The position numbers and the translations under genes were made by a program. From an uncultured Clostridium sp. (GTDB lineage Bacteria; Bacillota; Clostridia; Lachnospirales; Lachnospiraceae), in assembly GCA_946553025.1 (NCBI GenBank), contig CAMNRM010000024.1, forward strand, positions 1-64,000: a stretch of DNA of 64,000 nucleotides, read 5' to 3'. A model generated the notes under the pieces. That model was not told the DNA's origin and did not search any database. It saw only the letters and a program-made list of their open reading frames with translations. How positions within the stretch are numbered: the first letter of the stretch is position 1; each line of letters opens with the position of its first letter. Shown piece by piece: positions 41,460 to 49,599 of the stretch.

Positions 41460-44152
41460 GGATTATACCCAAAAAAACAAAGGTGGCAATGGAATTTTTT
41501 AAGGGCGTCGAGATACCGGACGTACTTATCGGCATTGTCGGCCTGTCCATGGTGATCTCGGTGATTTTTTCTAACCTGCCCTTCCGCCTGTGGATTGGCG
41601 CGGGCTTAGCTGTACTGTTTGGCGCTTCCGTCGTCCCCGTCGAGGGAGAAAAAGCTTATATGATGGTGTACAACGGCTTAAAATACATCGCCCGTTTCCG
41701 CCGCTTTCAGGAAGCCCCGGAAAAAAAGGGCGTGCCCTCTGTCCGGGACATTACGCCATTTACCGGAATCGACGGAAACTTTATTGAATACGGCGGGGAA
41801 TACTACGGCATTGCCGTAAATATCCCTGACATTGAATTTAAGTTTTATACCTTACAGCGGCAGAACCAGATGATCGATCAGGTCTTTGGATCGGTGCTCA
41901 GAACTATTTCCGGCACGGAAACCGCCGCCCTGGTAAAAATTGACCGCCCGGTGCTCTATGATTCCTACATTGACACGGAACACCGGAAAATCCGTGAACT
42001 GGAGGAGGCTTTTGTCAACGGGCTGCTGAACGAGGAAGAATTAACCACCCGCGTCGGCATTATCTATGACCGCATGGAGCAGATTCATTTTATCAATGAA
42101 AAGGAAAAGGTGTACATTCCCTTCCACTATCTGCTGTTTTTTCATAAGGATAAGGATTTGCTGTTAAGCCAGGCGCAGACCATGATTGAAACCATGAACA
42201 GCGACGATATGCAGTGCCATATTCTTTCCGAAAAGGAGCTTGCTGTCTTTTTAAAATATAATTACACCCTGGATTTTGATGAGCGCGAGGCCGCCGGGCT
42301 TTCCAGGGATGAGTACATGGACTGGATACTGCCCAGGGAAATCCGCTTTACCAGCCGCACCGTCCAGTACGACGATCTGATCACTCACAATTTCCGCATC
42401 ACCGACTACCCGACCATGGTGGGCAATGCCTGGGGCAGCACCCTGTTTAACCGTCCGGGAACCAAGGTGGTGATGAAAATGAAGATGGTGGACCGCTACA
42501 AGGGCATCCGTCAGATTGACCATGCCATCGACGAACTGCGGGAACAGGCCAATTCCACGGGAAAAACCAGCCGTCTTATGGAACTCCAGACCCATGTGGA
42601 TACCTTAGCGGAGGTTCTTGCCATGCTCCAGAGCGATAACGAAACGCTTCTGGATGTCAATTTATATGTAACCGCCTACGACTATGAACTCTCGGAAGAA
42701 ATGAAGCACCCGCAGGCGGGAAAGGCAAAAGCAGGTCTGCCCTCGCTCTCGCTGAAAAAGCAGATCAAGCGGGCATTGTCCGAGGAAAGCTTCCGATCCT
42801 CCGATAACTATGTGCAGCAGTTTGAAGCCTACGCCTCCACGCAGGTTTCCGGCTATGACGCTTTTCGGCGGGTCAGCCGGGGTATCCATTCCAGCTCGGT
42901 TGCCGCCGCCTTTCCCTTTGTCAATATGAGTTTAAGCGACCCGAACGGCGTCTGCATCGGCGACAGCGGGGGAAGGCCGGTGTTTATCGACTTTTTTGTG
43001 CGCAACAAGGATCGGGTAAACAGCAATATGGTGGTTATCGGAAAATCAGGCAGCGGCAAATCCTACGCCACCAAGACGATTCTGGCAAACCTTGCCGCCG
43101 ATAACAGCAAAATCTTTATCCTTGACCCGGAAAACGAGTATTACGGCCTGGCGGAAAACTTAAACGGAAAGATTATCGATGTGGGAAGCGCAACCCAGGG
43201 CCGGTTAAATCCGTTCCATATTATTTCCAGCCTTTCCGACGAGGGGGAGGATGAGGAGGAAAGTATCAACACCAGCTTCAGCACTCATCTGCAGTTTCTG
43301 GAAGAGTTTTACCGCCAGATCCTGCCCGGCATCGAGCCGGACGCGCTGGAATACCTCAATAATATCACCGTGCGGATGTATGAGGCAAAGGGCATTGACG
43401 CCGAAACCAATTTAGGCGAACTTGAGCCGGACGATTATCCGATTTTCGACGATCTGTACGATAAGATTTTAAATGACTACCAGGTGGCAACCGGGGAGTA
43501 CAGCAAGGAAAACCTGCGCGTGCTGCTCAACTACATCTCAAAATTTGCCACAGGCGGAAGAAACGCCCTGCTCTGGAACGGCCCGGCCTCGATTTCGACG
43601 AACGAAAACTTTATCGTCTTTAACTTCCAGTCCCTGCTGGCAAATAAAAACAATATGATTGCCAACGCACAGATGCTTCTGGTATTAAAATGGCTGGACA
43701 ATGAGATTATCAAAAACCGGGATTACAACATCCGCTATCAGGCGGAGAGGAAGATTATTGTCGTTATCGATGAAGCCCATGTGTTTATCGACAGCAAGTA
43801 TCCCATTGCCCTGGATTTTATGTACCAGCTGGCAAAGCGTATCCGAAAGTATAACGGTATGCAGATCATCATTACCCAGAATATCGCGGACTTTGTGGGA
43901 ACGGAGGAGCTGGCAAGGAAATCCACCGCCATTATCAATGCCTGTCAGTATTCCTTTATCTTTCCGCTCTCGCCCAACGATATGCATGATCTGTGCAGGC
44001 TGTATGAAAAGGCAGGAGCCATTAACGAGAGCGAGCAGGAGGAAATCGTCAATAACGGCAGGGGCCGCGCCTTCGTGGTGACTTCCCCGTCCAGCCGGAC
44101 CGGAATCAATATCACGGCAACTAAGGATATGGAGCGGTTATTTACCGTTTAA
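41456..44152 (+). CDS. VirB4-family type IV secretion ATPase
   Basis: 898 residues. Two N-terminal hydrophobic segments (VLIGIVGLSMVISVIF, LWIGAGLAVLFGASVV) are unusual for plain VirB4 and recall fused VirB3-VirB4 proteins. A long N-terminal domain precedes Walker A VIGKSGSGKSYATKTI at about residue 528, ILDPENEYYGLAENL, Walker B KIIVVIDEAHVFIDSKYPI at about 765, RKYNGMQIIITQNIADFVG and ANIS-like NACQYSFIFPLSPNDM. VirB4 powers channel assembly and substrate passage. The start overlaps the VirB6-like gene by ATGA. Confidence 0.93.
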   Translation: MRIIPKKTKVAMEFFKGVEIPDVLIGIVGLSMVISVIFSNLPFRLWIGAGLAVLFGASVVPVEGEKAYMMVYNGLKYIARFRRFQEAPEKKGVPSVRDITPFTGIDGNFIEYGGEYYGIAVNIPDIEFKFYTLQRQNQMIDQVFGSVLRTISGTETAALVKIDRPVLYDSYIDTEHRKIRELEEAFVNGLLNEEELTTRVGIIYDRMEQIHFINEKEKVYIPFHYLLFFHKDKDLLLSQAQTMIETMNSDDMQCHILSEKELAVFLKYNYTLDFDEREAAGLSRDEYMDWILPREIRFTSRTVQYDDLITHNFRITDYPTMVGNAWGSTLFNRPGTKVVMKMKMVDRYKGIRQIDHAIDELREQANSTGKTSRLMELQTHVDTLAEVLAMLQSDNETLLDVNLYVTAYDYELSEEMKHPQAGKAKAGLPSLSLKKQIKRALSEESFRSSDNYVQQFEAYASTQVSGYDAFRRVSRGIHSSSVAAAFPFVNMSLSDPNGVCIGDSGGRPVFIDFFVRNKDRVNSNMVVIGKSGSGKSYATKTILANLAADNSKIFILDPENEYYGLAENLNGKIIDVGSATQGRLNPFHIISSLSDEGEDEEESINTSFSTHLQFLEEFYRQILPGIEPDALEYLNNITVRMYEAKGIDAETNLGELEPDDYPIFDDLYDKILNDYQVATGEYSKENLRVLLNYISKFATGGRNALLWNGPASISTNENFIVFNFQSLLANKNNMIANAQMLLVLKWLDNEIIKNRDYNIRYQAERKIIVVIDEAHVFIDSKYPIALDFMYQLAKRIRKYNGMQIIITQNIADFVGTEELARKSTAIINACQYSFIFPLSPNDMHDLCRLYEKAGAINESEQEEIVNNGRGRAFVVTSPSSRTGINITATKDMERLFTV

Positions 44153-44158
44153 CCTGCC

Positions 44159-44221
44159 TTTGCTGTGAATATGTGAACAGTAGCGGTTAAGGGTGGTTGC
44201 TGTGAATGTGTGAACGGTAAT
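44159..44221. repeat. Two tandem copies of the 26-bp palindromic repeat
   Basis: Copies at 44159-44184 (TTTGCTGTGAAT ... ACAGTAGC) and 44196-44221 (GTTGCTGTGAAT ... ACGGTAAT). Both fall between virB4 and the solute-binding lipoprotein gene, the only place in the secretion array where this repeat occurs; a partial transcript end or processing site is possible. Confidence 0.7.
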
Positions 44222-44249
44222 TAAGGTTTTGCAGGAAGGAGCATTTGCA

Positions 44250-45053
44250 ATGAACAGAATAAAAAGCCGCACAGGAGAATATCCGGTGAAAAAACGGCTG
44301 GCGGTGCGGACGGTGCTGGCGCTTGTGCTGGTGCTTGCTTTTCCCGGCGGCATAACCGGATGCCGGAAAAAACAGGACAATGAAATCGAAGCCATCCGCA
44401 AGGCAGGGGTTTTACAGGTAGCCATCGTGGAAACCGGAAGCCGCTTCACCCGAAAAGAGGGGGAAACCGTCGTCGGGCAGGAACCGGATCTGGCAGAATA
44501 TATTGCCGATGCCCTGGGCGTGAAGCTGTCCTATCAGGTGTGCAGCAGAGAAGAAGTCCTGCAAAAGCTTGACCAGGGCGAAGCGGATATTGCCCTGGGC
44601 TGCATTAACGGGACGAACAGCTTAGCGGCGGATTATCAGATTTCCACCCCCTATGCCAGGGGTAATATCTATGCGGTGACGAAAACCGGGGATTATGTCC
44701 TGACCACGGGGGCGTTTGAAGATTCGTCCCTGGGCGTGGAAAAAGGACTTGACGAAGAAACCCGGAGTGCGCTCTATGCCGCAGAAGGAATCCGCATCAC
44801 CGATTTTTCTTCCGTCCAGGATGCAGCTGCTGCGTTGAAGGAGGAGAGCATACGTGCCTATATCTGCCATGAGGAACAGGCAAAGGCCCTTCTGGCAGAT
44901 CCGGCCCTGCAGGTGCAGAATATCGTTAATCTGGAGCCGGAGGAATTTGTTATCGCAGCACCAAAATCCAGCCAGACCCTGGTAAACGGGATTAATACAC
45001 TGATTCAGCAATTTGTGGAAAGCGCGGAAAATGCAGAAAGCCAGGATAGCTGA
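44250..45053 (+). CDS. Solute-binding lipoprotein (family 3 type) inside the secretion locus
   Basis: 267 residues. Lipoprotein signal: basic start, VLALVLVLAFPGGITGC with the lipobox Cys. The mature part has the family 3 pattern: IRKAGVLQVAIVETG, GQEPDLAEYIADALGVKL, QKLDQGEADIALGCINGT, STPYARGNIYAVTK and FVIAAPKSSQTLVNGIN. Normally such proteins feed amino-acid ABC importers, but no permease or ATPase is nearby; as an orphan it may be a sensor or an envelope part of the secretion machine. ATG 44250 has AGGAAGGA upstream. Two repeat copies precede it. Confidence 0.85.
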   Translation: MNRIKSRTGEYPVKKRLAVRTVLALVLVLAFPGGITGCRKKQDNEIEAIRKAGVLQVAIVETGSRFTRKEGETVVGQEPDLAEYIADALGVKLSYQVCSREEVLQKLDQGEADIALGCINGTNSLAADYQISTPYARGNIYAVTKTGDYVLTTGAFEDSSLGVEKGLDEETRSALYAAEGIRITDFSSVQDAAAALKEESIRAYICHEEQAKALLADPALQVQNIVNLEPEEFVIAAPKSSQTLVNGINTLIQQFVESAENAESQDS

Positions 45054-45085
45054 AACATCTTTTTGAAGGCAGAGGCGAGGAAACT

Positions 45086-45397
45086 ATGGCATATTTTGAC
45101 AGTACAAAAAACCGGGCATTGTGGGAGATTCGGTTAGCCGAATTAAAAAAAGAGCGGGCAGCCAGAGAAGCGGGGAGCGGCACAGGGGCAGGACTGACCC
45201 AAAACCAGCCCCAGGTAAAGACCGCCAATCCTACGAGGGTGCGGGTCAGCTATCAGCAGCTTCTTCAGGAGGAGGCAAAGGCTTTGGCAAAAGCAAAAAA
45301 GCATGAGGGCCGGGGAATCGAACGAAGAAAAGCACCGGAGCAAAAAAAAGAAACAGAACATCAAAAAGAGGCAGGCGTCTATGAAAAGAGCCGTTAA
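45086..45397 (+). CDS. Small charged protein of unknown function
   Basis: 103 residues, family not recognised. No membrane segment. Strongly charged: helix-prone start WEIRLAELKKERAAREAG, a Gln/Pro linker, VSYQQLLQEEAKALAKAKKH and a Lys/Glu-rich tail. A cytoplasmic, partly disordered protein. GAGGCGAGGAA precedes the ATG. The end overlaps the next gene by 17 bases, so it belongs to the secretion operon. Confidence 0.65.
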   Translation: MAYFDSTKNRALWEIRLAELKKERAAREAGSGTGAGLTQNQPQVKTANPTRVRVSYQQLLQEEAKALAKAKKHEGRGIERRKAPEQKKETEHQKEAGVYEKSR

Positions 45398-46466
45398 AAC
45401 CTATATTTTTATTGCCGCAGTTACCGCCCTTTCCCTCTGTTTTTGGCAAAGGGCAGAGGCGAGCGAGGTTGAACTCTGGGACGAAGAATTGTCAGATGAA
45501 GATTTTCTGAACGAAGAACTGTCCGGGGATGACCAGGAAGAGGTGGACGCCTGGGTGGAGCAGTATTTTCAGGAATTGGATATGGGAAGCCTTCCCAGCG
45601 GAATGCAGGAGCTTGAACGGATTACCGATCCGGAAATATCCACGGAGCTGACCGAAGAGGGGAAGCTGCTCAGCCGTTTTCCCAACCAGGGCTATTTTAT
45701 CAGCACGGTACCTGACGGTATGCTCAGCAGCCAGCCGGTGGAACTGTCGCTTTCTTCCGGCTGCGTGGCGATTATCGAGCATAACAAAACCTCGCAGCCC
45801 CTGACCAGCAGCCGGCAGTTTACCCAGGAGGGAGCCTATGTTATTCGTATTTTATCCTACCAGGCACCCGGGGAGAACTACCAGGCGCAGGATTATGCGC
45901 TCTATGAAACCAGCCTGTCGTTTACTATCCTTGGCGAAGTGACCAGCCGGATAGGGGCCGTTCCCGCACCCGAAGGCTTTCAGATCCGCCGTGTCACGCG
46001 GGATGGAAAGGACCTGCCCGTCGAAAATCCGAGATGCTTCTTTCTGACCAGGGACGGCAGCTACACCGTTTCGTATGCGGCAAAAGAAAATGCTCTGGAG
46101 GAAGCCCCAATAGGGGAAACCGCATTTACCCTCGACACAACCGCCCCCTTCCTCTCCTTTTCGCAGGAGTTAGAAAACGGGGAGCTTGCCTCAGGGATGC
46201 TGGAATTTTACCCTTCCGAGGAAAACTGCCGGATTTATATGAGTTATAACGGCGAACAGGGTTATGCTGTCAGCAATCAGCTCACCGTTGCTGGGTATTA
46301 CCGCCTGGAAATCGAGGACGAAGCCGGAAACCGCAGAGAATACCATCTGCGCATCCGCCCCAGCTACCATCTGTTTGACGCAAGGATAATTATCGCGGGA
46401 ATCCTTTTCCTTATTGTCGTGGCAGTATGGATGATAATGCAGAGAAGGAATATGCAGGTGCTGTAA
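45381..46466 (+). CDS. Exported, C-terminally anchored protein, sister of the protein at 35458
   Basis: 361 residues. Signal peptide (KTYIFIAAVTALSLCFW, then AEASEV), an acidic stretch (EELSDEDFLNEELSGDD), then two or three beta domains (FISTVPDGMLSSQPVELSLS, GAYVIRILSYQAPGENY, GSYTVSYAAKENALEEAP, GYYRLEIEDEAGNRREY). It ends with a helix, IIIAGILFLIVVAVWMIMQ, and an Arg/Lys tail. The ExxAGN block and the order signal, beta domains, C-terminal helix match the larger protein at 35458, so both are probably surface parts of the same machine. ATG 45381; the frame runs further up inside the preceding gene but without a signal peptide. Confidence 0.75.
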   Translation: MKRAVKTYIFIAAVTALSLCFWQRAEASEVELWDEELSDEDFLNEELSGDDQEEVDAWVEQYFQELDMGSLPSGMQELERITDPEISTELTEEGKLLSRFPNQGYFISTVPDGMLSSQPVELSLSSGCVAIIEHNKTSQPLTSSRQFTQEGAYVIRILSYQAPGENYQAQDYALYETSLSFTILGEVTSRIGAVPAPEGFQIRRVTRDGKDLPVENPRCFFLTRDGSYTVSYAAKENALEEAPIGETAFTLDTTAPFLSFSQELENGELASGMLEFYPSEENCRIYMSYNGEQGYAVSNQLTVAGYYRLEIEDEAGNRREYHLRIRPSYHLFDARIIIAGILFLIVVAVWMIMQRRNMQVL

Positions 46467-46517
46467 AGAGCCGCAGACGGAATATGAGATGTGCTGAAGC
46501 TTTGCAGACGGATTATC

Positions 46518-46558
46518 CTGCATAAAATATCCTGTACAAAATATTCTGCATAAAAAAG
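46518..46558 (+). repeat. Three short A/T-rich direct repeats
   Basis: Near-copies of ATCCTGCATAAAAT about 14 bases apart in the gap 46467-46685, which otherwise shows no gene or clear promoter and ends with the ribosome site of the pilin gene. Confidence 0.5.
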
Positions 46559-46685
46559 AATAGAAAAAATTTGATTGTTCCTGTTTTTTCCTTGTAAGAA
46601 AGTTAAGCGCCGGACGGCATCCATCAGGAAAAAGCAGCTGCAATAGATCAAGAATTAAACAGAAAAAGAAAGAGGAGGAATGGTA

Positions 46686-46988
46686 ATGTTTTTTACAATC
46701 TTAACAGGAGCAAACCCGTTTGATACGGTAAGTAAGCCCATTATTGAATTATTAAACATGGCGCTGACTCCGGCATTAGGCATTGTCGGTGCGCTGGGGG
46801 CAATTTACTGCATTATTCTTGGGGCAAAATTAGCCAAGGCCGAGGAGCCGCAGGATCGGGAAAAGGCAAAAAACAGCTTAAAGAATGCCATCGTGGGATT
46901 TGTGCTGATTTTTGTGCTGATCGTGGTATTAAAACTCGGTATGGGAGCAATGCAGTCCTGGATGAGCAGCAGTATCGGCACACAGTAG
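46686..46988 (+). CDS. VirB2/TrbC-like pilin candidate
   Basis: 100 residues with two membrane helices: ALTPALGIVGALGAIYCIILGA and AIVGFVLIFVLIVVLKLGMG, joined by a short basic-acidic loop (KLAKAEEPQDREKAKNSL). This hairpin with a positive cytoplasmic loop is the pattern of VirB2/TrbC pilins and of small membrane subunits in Gram-positive type IV systems. No long signal peptide is visible. ATG 46686 is seven bases from AGAGGAGG; ATG 46680 is too close to it. Confidence 0.72.
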   Translation: MFFTILTGANPFDTVSKPIIELLNMALTPALGIVGALGAIYCIILGAKLAKAEEPQDREKAKNSLKNAIVGFVLIFVLIVVLKLGMGAMQSWMSSSIGTQ

Positions 46989-47162
46989 GAATAACATGGG
47001 CGATTTGTCGCTGCATGCAGCTTCACCGTAACCATTTTTCCGCTGCGGAACGGGCGTGCTTTGTCGGAGCATCGCCCTGCCGGAGCGGACGGACATATGG
47101 ATGGATAAGGTTGGTAATATCGGTTTATTTGTCCATTGATGGATAAAAAGGGGGTGCAGATT

Positions 47163-49565
47163 GTGAAAAGAATATTAATATCCTGTGCAGCTTTTCTTTC
47201 CGTTACTATATTTTTCACAGGCTGCAACTCCATCGTCGGTTCTATAAAGGTTGATTCCAGTGAAATCAAACAATCCGTAGCCGAAAGCTGCAGCGTCAGC
47301 CCGACCGTCCCCGAATCTCCGCCGCCGGATGTGTTTGAACAGAATATGGGGGAGAAATTCGGGGACTTAAACGCTCCCAGGGCATTTCAGATCAAGGCGG
47401 AACATTCCCAGGAAAAAGATGATCTGGAAAGCTTTCAGATTGGCGCTCTTTTGGAGGAGAATACCTTTGTCTACGCCTATTCCACGCGGGTAAAAGGGGA
47501 AGGAACGCCCAGGGATATGGTGCACAGCGCGGCATTTTACCGATACGATACCGGCGAACTTCAGGTTTTTCACGAAAACCGCTTTGCCAGGGAATGGGAA
47601 GAATCGGAGGAGATGGAAGCAAACGATATGCAGGATGAGAAAGAAGCCTTTTTCATCCAGGTTTGTGCATCCGGGGAAAAGGGAGAGGAAGAAATTTTTA
47701 TTTACGACAACGGAGAAGGCTATCTCTACCGCCGGGACGGCACGCTGAAGCTTCATACGGACATCGCCGGTTTTATCCATCTTCAGTACCCGGACGTCCA
47801 TTCCGTGTCCGTCATACATGCGCTGACGGACGGGGATAACCGGATTTATCTGGAACTTTCGATTGAAAAGGAAGCCGTAACTGTCCCCGAAGAGGAGGAA
47901 GAGCAGGAAACGGATAAAGCGCAGGGAGAGGAAAAGGACGAAGAAGGCACAGATAAATCGCAGGAAGGGGAAAACGAAGCAGAGGATACAGAAAAAGAAA
48001 TGGAAGCCCTGGATCAGGAAATGGCGGATAAGGTGGAAAATCTGATTCTTGTGTATGAGGTTCGCTCTTTACAGCCGCAGCTTCACCAGGAAAATGAACA
48101 GTTTGAAGCGCAGGTGAGCGCATGGACGGCGCTGGCGGACGGGCAGGAGTTTGCCGAGGGCGATGAACCGGACGGCGGAGCGGACTGGGAAGAGGTAATG
48201 GAAGAACTTCCGGATCAGTGGTCAGGGACGGATATTTTAAATATGGGAAAGATGGCGGTCTATGAGTGGAAGAATGATCCGGTATTTCTCTATGAAGGCG
48301 ATATCTGCACCTTTATCCCCGATGCGAATGCTTATCAGCCCTTTGTCAATCTGACCGAGGACTGGGAGTTCTGGAAGCAGTTCATCCCCTATCAGAGTCA
48401 TTACAGCAGACTTTTCGGAAGAGTTGGTTCGGTCAGCTATCACGACGAGGAAAGCTTTACCCGGACCTTTACCGTGGTATCGACGGTGGAATATCAGAAT
48501 GAAGAAGGGAAAACCGTGACCGACACACACCGCAGGGACGTTACCCAAACCCTTGTTCTGGATACCCGCCATCGGTATGCTCCTTTAAACAATGCTTATG
48601 TGGAAAGTTACTGGATCGTTGATAAAGGCAAGGCGACAGCACTGGGCAATGCATCGGGAAAAGATATTTTATGCAGCAATGAAAAGGGTGAGGCTTACTG
48701 GCTTTTGCCGGAGGGAAAGTTGGAGAAAATCGGGAATTTCGGGGAAGAAGAGCAGCTTCAGGTGATCCAAGACGGGGAATATTCCCTGCTGTTAAGCTAT
48801 GATTCGCATCGGATGAAGATACAGACCGATAAGCGCCACACGCCGGAGGAGGCAAAGGAAATCGAAGAGGATGAGATTGTCTATCTGAATCTTGCAGGGG
48901 TGGCAAAACCCGGAGAATCCGCCTATGACCAGTACTTTCAGCAGAAAAATACAGAGCAGATCGCAGGGGGATTTGACGGCTACGGCGGGATTTACTTAAA
49001 CGGCGATCAGCTTCTTCGCACGCAGCTTTCCCTGGATAAGAATGTGGTGAAGGAACTGACGGAATTAGGGCAGGATGTGTTTATGCCGTCGGAACAGGGG
49101 TATTTGCTGACCATACAGGATAAGGGCATGATTTATTATGACAGTAAAGAAGAAAGGTCCATGGTTTTACTGGAAGGAAGCTGGTATCGAAGCTGGAAAA
49201 ACGGCGGGAAATATGTATCGGTCGGTTTTTCGGGAGATGCATTTTATGACAAAATGGATATTGTATACAGCCGGGTCTATACCTATGATTTGAATGAACT
49301 TGTCCGTTCGGTGATGAAGGATACGCGGGACGATCTGCTGGAACAGAAGAAAAAAGAGGAAGAGTTGGAACAGAGCAGGGCCGAAGAGGAAAGAACCCGG
49401 GAAAGCGTTGATCCGGAAGAAACCGTGGAGGATATGCTTGACCGCTGGAACAGGGAATATCCTAAGGAAGAGAGAGAAAAGGAAGTATTAGAAAAATTAG
49501 AGGGACTGGATGCGCCGAAAAAGGATGCGTCATCTGAGGCATCGGAATCAGCAGCATCAGAATAA
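47163..49565 (+). CDS. Large lipoprotein of the secretion locus, unknown function
   Basis: 800 residues. GTG start with GGGGG upstream; signal KRILISCAAFLSVTIFFTGC gives a lipobox Cys. The body is beta-rich with many short strands (FVYAYSTRVKG, GEAYWLLPEGKLEKIG, EYSLLLSYDSHRMKI), suggestive of a propeller-like fold, interrupted by a Glu/Asp/Lys linker (about 245-290). The C-terminal 90 residues are a charged coiled coil (DDLLEQKKKEEELEQSRAEE) and an acidic tail. Family not recognised. Its place between pilin and kinase-like gene makes an outer-surface scaffold of the machine likely. ATG 47139 is an alternative start. Confidence 0.75.
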   Translation: MKRILISCAAFLSVTIFFTGCNSIVGSIKVDSSEIKQSVAESCSVSPTVPESPPPDVFEQNMGEKFGDLNAPRAFQIKAEHSQEKDDLESFQIGALLEENTFVYAYSTRVKGEGTPRDMVHSAAFYRYDTGELQVFHENRFAREWEESEEMEANDMQDEKEAFFIQVCASGEKGEEEIFIYDNGEGYLYRRDGTLKLHTDIAGFIHLQYPDVHSVSVIHALTDGDNRIYLELSIEKEAVTVPEEEEEQETDKAQGEEKDEEGTDKSQEGENEAEDTEKEMEALDQEMADKVENLILVYEVRSLQPQLHQENEQFEAQVSAWTALADGQEFAEGDEPDGGADWEEVMEELPDQWSGTDILNMGKMAVYEWKNDPVFLYEGDICTFIPDANAYQPFVNLTEDWEFWKQFIPYQSHYSRLFGRVGSVSYHDEESFTRTFTVVSTVEYQNEEGKTVTDTHRRDVTQTLVLDTRHRYAPLNNAYVESYWIVDKGKATALGNASGKDILCSNEKGEAYWLLPEGKLEKIGNFGEEEQLQVIQDGEYSLLLSYDSHRMKIQTDKRHTPEEAKEIEEDEIVYLNLAGVAKPGESAYDQYFQQKNTEQIAGGFDGYGGIYLNGDQLLRTQLSLDKNVVKELTELGQDVFMPSEQGYLLTIQDKGMIYYDSKEERSMVLLEGSWYRSWKNGGKYVSVGFSGDAFYDKMDIVYSRVYTYDLNELVRSVMKDTRDDLLEQKKKEEELEQSRAEEERTRESVDPEETVEDMLDRWNREYPKEEREKEVLEKLEGLDAPKKDASSEASESAASE

Positions 49566-49599
49566 GAGGTATTAGTTTGCAGGAAGAAGGAGGAATTTT

